A stretch of 5,674 nt of DNA from an uncultured Prevotellaceae bacterium (lineage in GTDB: Bacteria; Bacteroidota; Bacteroidia; Bacteroidales; Muribaculaceae), in the NCBI GenBank assembly GCA_947254205.1, contig CAMYCE010000120.1, positions 1 through 5,674 of the forward strand. The letters are read 5' to 3'. A program made the translations under genes and the position numbers. Positions 1 through 5,674 of this stretch are shown in pieces (positions within the stretch are counted from its first letter, which is position 1; the number at the start of each line of letters is the position of its first letter). Below the pieces are notes generated by a model. The model did not search any database and had not been told where the DNA came from. It saw nothing but the letters and a program-made list of their open reading frames with translations.

Positions 1-2
1 TA

Positions 3-113
3 AATGACAAAGGCAAGGAAAAGCCTAAGATATTTTCTTATTGCGACCTAATGAACGACTGGGGTTTAACTACCCAACAAGGCTTGACACGCTCATTGAA
101 GTTGGTGTATTAA
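3..113 (+). CDS. 3' end of an unrecognised protein gene (partial, enters from left edge)
   Basis: An open frame runs from the left edge to a TAA at 111-113 and gives a 36-residue C-terminal fragment. It begins Asn-Asp-Lys-Gly-Lys, contains the stretch YCDLMNDWGLTTQQ, and ends SLKLVY. The other two plus-strand frames stop early, at 1-3 and 49-51 in one and near position 5 in the other, so this is the only frame that could carry a gene in from the left. A strong terminator begins 20 nt after the stop, which supports it being the real end of a plus-strand gene. The fragment is too short to name a family. The alternating hydrophobic ending could be a last beta strand, but that is only an impression. 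No function is assigned. Confidence 0.6.
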   Translation, partial: NDKGKEKPKIFSYCDLMNDWGLTTQQGLTRSLKLVY

Positions 114-133
114 GCTTCACCCATACATAACTC

Positions 134-186
134 AAAACCCAACAGGCAGGAACATTCACACCAATTCTCTGCCTGTTGTGTTTTTT
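134..186 (+). terminator. Rho-independent terminator after the partial upstream gene
   Basis: A perfect 10-bp stem, CAACAGGCAG (140-149) with CTGCCTGTTG (169-178), encloses a 19-nt loop and is followed by TG and six T residues (181-186). A run of four A at 134-137 can pair with the T-tract and lengthen the stem past one mismatch, so the element could also work weakly on the other strand. It lies 20 nt after the stop codon at 113 and separates that gene from the acetyltransferase. Confidence 0.85.
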
Positions 187-224
187 AATATGATGATTTA
201 GACACAACAACGTTAAATTATAGT

Positions 225-232
225 TATTTTTG
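225..232 (+). promoter_or_regulatory. Candidate Bacteroidota -7 box (TAnnTTTG) for the acetyltransferase gene
   Basis: TATTTTTG at 225-232 matches the Bacteroidota primary sigma factor -7 consensus TAnnTTTG exactly. It would place transcription start near 238-240, giving a leader of about 15 nt before the ATG at 254. The -33 TTTG partner is poor: the nearest candidate is TTTA at 197-200, at a wider spacing than usual. The upstream terminator makes an independent promoter necessary here, which adds support. Confidence 0.5.
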
Positions 233-253
233 TGACAACAATAGCTCAACCTC

Positions 254-850
254 ATGGACATTATTGAACGCATAAAGCAAGACCTCCCCTTTGTGGGCAA
301 TGCCATGCACATTCCGCATGGTCCGCAAGAAAAAGCGCGTCGCCTGTGCTGGCAATTCAACCAAAGCGACCCCGATGATGTGGCAGGTCAGCACGACATA
401 TTGATGCGCCTTTTTGGCACCTATCATGGCTCGGTGTATTTGATGCAGTCGTTTCATTGCGACTTTGGCTTCAACATTCACTTCAAAGGCTTTGCCTTGG
501 TCAACTACAATTGTGTGTTTCTCGACACGTCGCCCATTCACATTGGACGCAGCGTGTTGCTGGGTCCCTGTGTTGTGCTCTCGTGTGCAGGTCACCCGCT
601 AAACCCCGACCAGCGCAAGAGTGGTGCCTATGAAACATCGGCTCCCATCACCCTTGAAGACAACGTGTGGATTGGCGCAGGGAGCACAGTGTGTGGCGGA
701 GTCACGATAGGCGAGGGCAGTGTGATTGGGGCTGGCAGTGTGGTTACTCGCAACATTCCGCCGGGCGTGCTTGCCACTGGTGTGCCATGCAAGGTTTTGC
801 GTCCACTCACCGAGGCCGATAAAATTGCCCCAAACCAAATCGAGTTTTAA
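254..850 (+). CDS. Sugar O-acetyltransferase, left-handed beta-helix (maltose/galactoside acetyltransferase type)
   Basis: This 198-residue protein fits the maltose/galactoside O-acetyltransferase family in length and layout. These are cytosolic trimeric enzymes that transfer acetyl from acetyl-CoA to a sugar hydroxyl. The N-terminal helical part (about 1-58) contains the family-like ARRLCWQFNQ segment and ends in LMRLFG. The rest is a hexapeptide-repeat helix with IGRSVLLGP near 97-105 and turns such as VWIGAGSTV and VTIGEGSVIGAGSVV near 138-164. It closes with the typical PPGVLATGVPCKVLR. The expected catalytic His is His114 in CAGHPL, and the substrate-site Asn lies in NYNCVFLD (84-91). 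The true acceptor sugar cannot be read from sequence; it could be maltose, glucose, a galactoside or a glycan precursor. The gene stands alone between a terminator and a convergent gene, so context does not narrow its role. The start at 254 fits the short leader from the promoter at 225. Confidence 0.88.
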   Translation: MDIIERIKQDLPFVGNAMHIPHGPQEKARRLCWQFNQSDPDDVAGQHDILMRLFGTYHGSVYLMQSFHCDFGFNIHFKGFALVNYNCVFLDTSPIHIGRSVLLGPCVVLSCAGHPLNPDQRKSGAYETSAPITLEDNVWIGAGSTVCGGVTIGEGSVIGAGSVVTRNIPPGVLATGVPCKVLRPLTEADKIAPNQIEF

Positions 851-861
851 GGTGAGGACCT

Positions 862-914
862 AAAAACAACCAATCACACTCAACACTTGGGGTTGTTGGG
901 GTGTGATTGGTTGT
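862..914 (-). terminator. Long hairpin terminator in the convergent gap, oriented for the guaD operon
   Basis: A perfect 14-bp stem pairs 866-879 (ACAACCAATCACAC) with 901-914. An inner 5-bp helix (881-885 with 894-898) lies beyond a small bulge. Read on the minus strand, the stem is followed by five U residues (866-862), the layout expected for termination of the rho-ruvX-def-guaD transcript, 34 nt after the guaD stop. Read on the plus strand, the stem is followed by TGAAAAATC with no U-tract, so it would be at best a weak end for the acetyltransferase mRNA, although the hairpin could still protect that 3' end. Confidence 0.75.
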
Positions 915-947
915 TGAAAAATCTTGATGATGGGGGAGAGGGGGCGA

Positions 948-1445
948 TTAATACGCAATTTTGTCGATCTTGCTCGACCACTTTTTAAAGTGCTCAATGG
1001 CTTGAGGCTCGTCGATGTGAATGCAAGGAATGAGACGTTTGAGATGAGGTTTGGCTATTTCTTTATAAATAAACTCGTCTCCAAAGTTGATGGCATCGGC
1101 ATCGTTTTGTGTGTTGGCATAGTAGATGCGCGTCACTCCGGCCCAATATAGCGCACTCAGGCACATGGGGCAAGGCTCGCAGCTGCTATAAATCACACAG
1201 CCTTCGAGTTTGAAATTTTGCTTGAGGGCACAAGCTCGCCTAATGGCGTTTACCTCGGCATGGGCAGTGGGGTCGTTGGTGAGTGTCACCGAGTTGGCTC
1301 CGGTTGCCACAATCTCGCCCTCTTTCACGATGACGGCTCCAAAGGGGCCTCCACCTTTGTCGATGTTTTGGCTTGCAATCTCGCAAGCCATTTTAATGTA
1401 ATTACGATCTTGTTGTGTGATAGTGATAATGCTATTGTTTTCCAT
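948..1445 (-). CDS. guaD: Guanine deaminase (CDA-fold, Bacillus GuaD type)
   Basis: This 165-residue cytidine-deaminase-fold enzyme hydrolyses guanine to xanthine and ammonia in purine salvage in the cytosol. The zinc signature is complete: PTAHAEVNAIR with zinc ligand His62 and proton-shuttle Glu64, and SSCEPCPMC with zinc ligands Cys92 and Cys95. It resembles Bacillus subtilis GuaD rather than tRNA adenosine deaminase TadA. It has GGPFGAVIVK near the start, the FIYKEIAKP segment at 125-133, Asp115 in the position I recall as a substrate-contacting Asp in GuaD, and a final Tyr at the C terminus, as in the domain-swapped Bacillus dimer. Length is close to the 156 residues of the Bacillus enzyme. 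It is the last gene of the minus-strand cluster, 66 nt behind def, and no TAnnTTTG promoter is visible in that gap, so cotranscription is likely. The remaining doubt is substrate range (guanine against other aminopurines). Confidence 0.9.
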   Translation of the reverse strand: MENNSIITITQQDRNYIKMACEIASQNIDKGGGPFGAVIVKEGEIVATGANSVTLTNDPTAHAEVNAIRRACALKQNFKLEGCVIYSSCEPCPMCLSALYWAGVTRIYYANTQNDADAINFGDEFIYKEIAKPHLKRLIPCIHIDEPQAIEHFKKWSSKIDKIAY

Positions 1446-1511
1446 TTCGTTTATTCTATTAATAATTTTGTTTCAAAAAAAAATGTGGCAATGTGAGAGT
1501 CATGCCTTTTA

Positions 1512-2084
1512 TTATCGGCGGTTGCCGGCCTTGAAGAATTTGGCACGATAGCGCACTCTGATTTTTCCTTTAATCATGTTGGTGAGCTTGCCGCGAATGA
1601 GTTGCTTGCGAATGGGCGAGATGTGGTCGATAAACACATGTCCCTCAAGGTGGTCATATTCATGTTGCACCACTCGTGCCAAGTAGCCCTCGATGTCTTC
1701 GTCGTGCTCGTTCCAGTTCTCGTCCCACCAGTGCAGGTGCACCTTGGAGTGGCGGGTCACGCTCTCGCTAATGCCGGGCAGGCTCAAGCAACCCTCGTCG
1801 CTTGTCACGGTGTCGCTTTGCTCATCAACAGTGAGCCGGGGGTTGAGTAGCACCATTTGCTTGCCGGCAAGTTCGGGGAAATCGTCTTTGAGCACATCAA
1901 CATCGATATAGATGATGCGTGCGCTCACACCCACCTGTGGAGCGGCAATGCCAATGCCATCGCTGGCATACATGGTGTCTTTCATGTTTTGAATGAGTTC
2001 TTGCAACCCTTCGTAGTCTTTATCGATTTCTTTAGCCACTTCTCGCAACACGGGTTGGCCGTAGATATAAATAGGTAGTACCAT
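1512..2084 (-). CDS. def: Peptide deformylase
   Basis: This 190-residue metalloenzyme removes the formyl group from the N-terminal methionine of nascent proteins at the ribosome exit. All three family motifs are intact: motif 1 GIGIAAPQ (43-50), motif 2 EGCLS (97-101) and motif 3 QHEYDHLEG (140-148). The metal ligands are Cys99, His141 and His145, with catalytic Glu142. The EGCLSLPG form indicates an active deformylase; inactive family members often lose these residues. The start MVLPIYIYGQPVLR places the conserved GQPVLR segment at the usual distance from the N terminus. The C terminus is basic (RVRYRAKFFKAGNRR). The start lies 13 nt after the ruvX stop, so the two are almost surely cotranscribed. 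The upstream sequence is A-rich, without a clear Shine-Dalgarno site, as usual in Bacteroidota. Confidence 0.96.
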   Translation of the reverse strand: MVLPIYIYGQPVLREVAKEIDKDYEGLQELIQNMKDTMYASDGIGIAAPQVGVSARIIYIDVDVLKDDFPELAGKQMVLLNPRLTVDEQSDTVTSDEGCLSLPGISESVTRHSKVHLHWWDENWNEHDEDIEGYLARVVQHEYDHLEGHVFIDHISPIRKQLIRGKLTNMIKGKIRVRYRAKFFKAGNRR

Positions 2085-2097
2085 GATTTCTTTGTTG

Positions 2098-2514
2098 TTA
2101 AATTTTTTTACTTTCCAAGTAATCGGTCAAAATGATTGTAGCGGCAATAGAGTCGACACGTGCCTTGTCGCGTCGATCACTTTTTTTCATGCCTCCATCA
2201 AGCATAGCGCGATGGGCTATCGTTGAGGTGAATCGCTCGTCATACATCACTATGGGCATGTGGGGCATCTCTTTTTTGAGCCGGTTGACAAATGGCTCAA
2301 TATAGCGCATGCTCTCGCTGGGTTGTCCGTTGAGTTGAGTGGGCAACCCTATTACTATGGTTTCAACTTCCTCTTGTGCCATGTAGTTTTTGAGAAACGC
2401 CATGAGTTCATGAGTGGCAATGGTGGTTTGGTTGCCAGCAATGAGTTGCAACGGGTCGGTCACGGCAATGCCGGTGCGGCGGCGACCATAGTCGATAGCG
2501 AGAATGCGTGCCAT
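2098..2514 (-). CDS. ruvX: RuvX/YqgF-family RNase H-fold nuclease (pre-16S rRNA processing)
   Basis: This 138-residue protein belongs to the YqgF/RuvX family, an RNase H-like fold related to RuvC. In Escherichia coli it is linked to final 5' maturation of 16S rRNA; a Holliday-junction role has been proposed from the fold. Signature segments are all present: ILAIDYGRRRTGIAVTD with acidic Asp8, IVIGLPTQLNG (53-63), YDERFTST with Asp92 and Glu93, and ARVDSIAATIIL with Asp121. Length matches the family. It sits 20 nt after the rho stop and 13 nt before def. The 20-nt gap upstream of its ATG reads on the coding strand as six C followed by an alternating AC tract, so there is no Shine-Dalgarno site and translation may depend on coupling to rho. 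The ATG at 2514 is the only start that keeps the conserved MARILAIDYG N terminus. Confidence 0.95.
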   Translation of the reverse strand: MARILAIDYGRRRTGIAVTDPLQLIAGNQTTIATHELMAFLKNYMAQEEVETIVIGLPTQLNGQPSESMRYIEPFVNRLKKEMPHMPIVMYDERFTSTIAHRAMLDGGMKKSDRRDKARVDSIAATIILTDYLESKKI

Positions 2515-2534
2515 GTGTGTGTGGGGGGAAAGTG

Positions 2535-4781
<2,247 letters not shown>

Positions 4782-4817
4782 ATATATATTTTTCGTTTGA
4801 AAAATTTGGGGGTTCTA

Positions 4818-4850
4818 TTACTGCTGTATTAAGCCCAAAAAGCGGAACAT
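4818..4850 (-). CDS. Possible 10-codon upstream ORF in the rho leader
   Basis: ATG at 4850-4848 opens a frame encoding MFRFLGLIQQ and stops at 4820-4818, 36 nt before the rho start. It overlaps the 12-codon ORF at 4867-4829 in another frame. There is no ribosome-binding site to support it, but Bacteroidota genes usually lack one. Escherichia coli rho also has a leader peptide gene (rhoL), longer than this and unrelated in sequence. An ORF of this length occurs often by chance, so it is listed as a candidate only. Confidence 0.15.
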   Translation of the reverse strand: MFRFLGLIQQ

Positions 4851-4867
4851 GCGCAATAGAGACACAT
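4829..4867 (-). CDS. Possible 12-codon Cys-rich upstream ORF in the rho leader
   Basis: ATG at 4867-4865 opens a frame encoding MCLYCACSAFWA, ending at 4831-4829. It follows an A/T-rich, unstructured-looking stretch (ACTATAATA just before the ATG), which suits translation initiation in this phylum better than the downstream candidate does. Three of its twelve residues are Cys and one is Trp, so translation could in principle be sensitive to charged tRNA-Cys or tRNA-Trp. The length is within chance expectation and there is no comparative support, so confidence is low. Confidence 0.18.
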   Translation of the reverse strand: MCLYCACSAFWA

Positions 4868-4921
4868 TATTATAGTAAAATCTATAAATTAAATTTATTA
4901 ATGTCGAAAATAAAGTGGGAA

Positions 4922-4981
4922 GCTAAGTGAAAAGGAGACCTTTCAAGAGAGAGTGAATAAAATTTTCGCTTTTAACTTAGC
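4922..4981 (-). repeat. Imperfect inverted repeat in the rho leader
   Basis: GCTAAGTGAAAAG (4922-4934) and CTTTTAACTTAGC (4969-4981) pair in 12 of 13 positions around a 34-nt spacer. In the rho transcript this would form a stem beginning about 15 nt after the predicted start. A competing small hairpin, GAAAGG-TCT-CCTTTT, lies within 4931-4945, and it uses part of the same left arm, so the two could be alternative folds. No U-tract follows, so this is not an obvious intrinsic terminator. A DNA-binding site of a dimeric regulator is another reading, though the spacer is long for that. Confidence 0.45.
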
Positions 4982-5002
4982 GTTTTTGAAATTTCTGTAT
5001 TG

Positions 5003-5034
5003 CAAAGATAGGCATTAGAATTGATTTGTGCAAG
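5003..5034 (-). promoter_or_regulatory. Predicted promoter of the rho operon
   Basis: On the minus strand, TATCTTTG (5010-5003) matches the Bacteroidota -7 consensus TAnnTTTG perfectly and continues as CAA. A -33-like CTTG (5034-5031), one base off TTTG, lies 20 nt upstream. Transcription would start near 4996 and give a leader of about 215 nt before the rho ATG at 4781. It is the only perfect minus-strand match I find in the intergenic region. A weaker alternative, TAGATTTT at 4884-4877, would give a leader of about 90 nt. Confidence 0.65.
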
Positions 5035-5165
5035 AATGTTGGAATATATCGGTAAGTTTTTTTCTAAAAAATGAGTTTTGGATTAGAGATGCTGTAATCA
5101 GAGCAACAATTTTAATGTGAAAAACTTATTTTTTGAATGATAGGAAAGAAAACAAAGTGAAAGCT

Positions 5166-5195
5166 TTTGAGTTTCAATAAAAATTAGTACTTTTG
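5166..5195 (+). promoter_or_regulatory. Predicted promoter of rpmE2
   Basis: TTTG (5166-5169) as the -33 element and TACTTTTG (5188-5195) as the -7 element match the Bacteroidota consensus exactly, separated by 18 nt. The -7 box continues as CAA, just as at the rho promoter on the other strand. Start of transcription is expected near 5201-5203, giving a leader of roughly 67 nt. The palindrome TTGCAA-N4-TTGCAA (5193-5208) overlaps the end of the -7 box and the start site. Confidence 0.75.
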
Positions 5196-5209
5196 CAAGC
5201 CATTGCAAG

Positions 5210-5245
5210 TTTACAGCGATTTACCACCGCTGGCAAGAATGTAAA
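5210..5245 (+). promoter_or_regulatory. Small stem-loop in the rpmE2 leader
   Basis: In the 5' untranslated region, TTTA (5210-5213) plus CAGCG (5214-5218) can pair with CGCTG (5228-5232) and, past a 9-nt bulge, with TAAA (5242-5245). The loop is 9 nt. Ribosomal protein L31 genes of several other phyla are known to carry structured leader RNAs thought to bind the protein product, so this could be an analogous element. The pairing is short and I have no comparative evidence. Confidence 0.3.
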
Positions 5246-5269
5246 ATTATAAAAAAGAGATAAATTAAA

Positions 5270-5527
5270 ATGAAAAAAGGTATTCACCCAGACAATTACC
5301 GCGAAGTTTGCTTCAAGGACATGTCTAACGACGAGACTTTTATCACTCGTTCAACTGTTGCTTCAAAAGAGACTATTGAAATCGACGGTAAGACCTACCC
5401 ATTGGTTAAGCTTGAAATCACCAATACTTCTCACCCCTTCTTCACCGGTAAGCAGAAACTCGTTGACACCGCAGGTCGTGTTGATAAGTTCCTCAACCGC
5501 TATGGTAATCGCAAGAAGAAAGCCTAA
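5270..5527 (+). CDS. rpmE2: 50S ribosomal protein L31 type B
   Basis: This 85-residue protein is the type B (zinc-independent, RpmE2/YkgM-like) form of bL31, which sits at the central protuberance of the 50S subunit and bridges to the 30S. Hallmarks are the start MKKGIHPDNYREV, the middle STVASKETIEIDGKTYP and the end HPFFTGKQKLVDTAGRVDKFLNRYG with a basic RKKKA tail. Zinc-binding L31 has a CxxC pair; here only one Cys remains (Cys14), so zinc cannot be bound in the usual way. Length is normal for type B. The start at 5270 is preceded by an A-rich stretch rather than a strong Shine-Dalgarno site. The gene is monocistronic, with its own promoter (5166-5195) and terminator (5558-5596), and is divergent from rho. 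Confidence 0.97.
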   Translation: MKKGIHPDNYREVCFKDMSNDETFITRSTVASKETIEIDGKTYPLVKLEITNTSHPFFTGKQKLVDTAGRVDKFLNRYGNRKKKA

Positions 5528-5557
5528 GTTTAGCTCTTCGTTTTTATACAAGAAATT

Positions 5558-5596
5558 AAAAGGTTGCAAGCTCCATTGGGGTTTGCAACCTTTTTT
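5558..5596 (+). terminator. Rho-independent terminator of rpmE2
   Basis: A perfect 12-bp stem, AAAAGGTTGCAA (5558-5569) with TTGCAACCTTTT (5583-5594), has a 13-nt loop and a six-T run at 5591-5596. It begins 30 nt after the rpmE2 stop. The A-run on the left arm makes it potentially bidirectional. No gene can be recognised between here and the right edge at 5674. Confidence 0.92.
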
Positions 5597-5674
5597 AATG
5601 TCTTGATTGGGGGTAAAATAGAAGTTCGACGAAACAAAAGAGAGACAATATACCATCTATACAAAAAGAAATAG

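Larger units (their letters stand above)
4782..5269. other. Divergent regulatory region between rho and rpmE2
   Basis: This 488-nt stretch holds no protein gene of normal size. It contains two outward-facing promoters with near-identical -7 boxes (rho at 5010-5003, minus; rpmE2 at 5188-5195, plus), a long predicted rho leader (about 4996-4782) and a shorter rpmE2 leader (about 5202-5269). Inside the rho leader are a 13-bp imperfect inverted repeat (4922-4934 with 4969-4981), an AT-rich 15-bp palindrome (4884-4898) and two tiny ORFs. The middle part, 5035-5165, is AT-rich and shows nothing else I can support. Confidence 0.7.

Noticed and set aside
4..51. Short ATG-initiated frame at the left edge ending at TAA 49-51
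   Set aside because: It is fifteen codons long, overlaps the open frame that runs in from the left edge, and has no supporting signals.
224..595. Minus-strand open frame of 123 codons over the acetyltransferase start
   Set aside because: It overlaps the well-supported acetyltransferase frame with its hexapeptide motifs and has no recognisable family features.
948..1445. Reading of the deaminase as tRNA adenosine deaminase (TadA)
   Set aside because: The zinc motifs alone fit both, but FIYKEIAKP, Asp115 and the C-terminal Tyr match guanine deaminase and not TadA.
4884..4898. Perfect AT-only palindrome ATAAATT-A-AATTTAT in the rho leader
   Set aside because: It consists only of A and T in an AT-rich stretch, where such palindromes arise easily, and it has no neighbouring copy. 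Noted only as part of the intergenic description.
5036..5074. Plus-strand 12-codon ORF MLEYIGKFFSKK
   Set aside because: It has no promoter or ribosome-binding signal, lies upstream of the rpmE2 promoter, and its length is within chance for AT-rich DNA.
5191..5582. Shared TTGCAAGC followed by CATTG in the rpmE2 start region (5193 on) and in the rpmE2 terminator (5564 on)
   Set aside because: The similarity is about a dozen bases with a two-base gap, and the terminator stem already explains the second copy, so coincidence is the simpler reading.
5363..5656. Minus-strand open frame of 97 codons across rpmE2 and its terminator
   Set aside because: It is antisense to the clearly real rpmE2 gene, passes through its terminator hairpin, and its product resembles no family I recognise.

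Overview
The window looks like chromosomal DNA of a member of the Bacteroidota, most likely order Bacteroidales. The evidence is a transcription terminator Rho with a very long disordered N-terminal insert, a zinc-free (type B) ribosomal protein L31, promoters matching the Bacteroidota -7 consensus TAnnTTTG, and the absence of clear Shine-Dalgarno sites upstream of the genes. The genus cannot be fixed from the sequence alone.

Layout. Positions 3-113 (+) hold the last 36 codons of an unrecognised gene, closed by a strong hairpin terminator (134-186). A monocistronic hexapeptide-repeat O-acetyltransferase of the maltose/galactoside acetyltransferase type follows (254-850, +). It converges on a minus-strand cluster, and a long hairpin (862-914) lies in the convergent gap, with its U-tract on the minus strand. 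Read in its own direction, the minus-strand cluster is rho (4781-2535), ruvX/yqgF (2514-2098), def (2084-1512) and guaD (1445-948). Gaps are 20, 13 and 66 nt, so the first three genes are very probably one transcript and guaD probably belongs to it. The 488-nt intergenic region 4782-5269 carries divergent promoters: one for rho, with a predicted leader of about 215 nt, and one for rpmE2 (5270-5527, +), which ends at its own terminator (5558-5596). Positions 5597-5674 contain no recognisable gene.

Functional reading. The divergent core combines RNA and protein synthesis housekeeping: transcription termination (Rho), RNase H-fold pre-16S rRNA processing factor (RuvX/YqgF), removal of the N-terminal formyl group (Def) and a ribosomal protein (L31). 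A purine-salvage enzyme (guanine deaminase) sits at the operon's end. All five complete enzymes or factors keep their key catalytic residues, and no mobile element, CRISPR array, tRNA or rRNA was seen.

The points most worth attention are the roughly 330-residue charge-patterned disordered insert in Rho, the long rho leader with an inverted repeat and two tiny overlapping ORFs (a possible autoregulatory leader), and a TTGCAA palindrome overlapping the rpmE2 promoter. I do not see a convincing wholly new system in this window.
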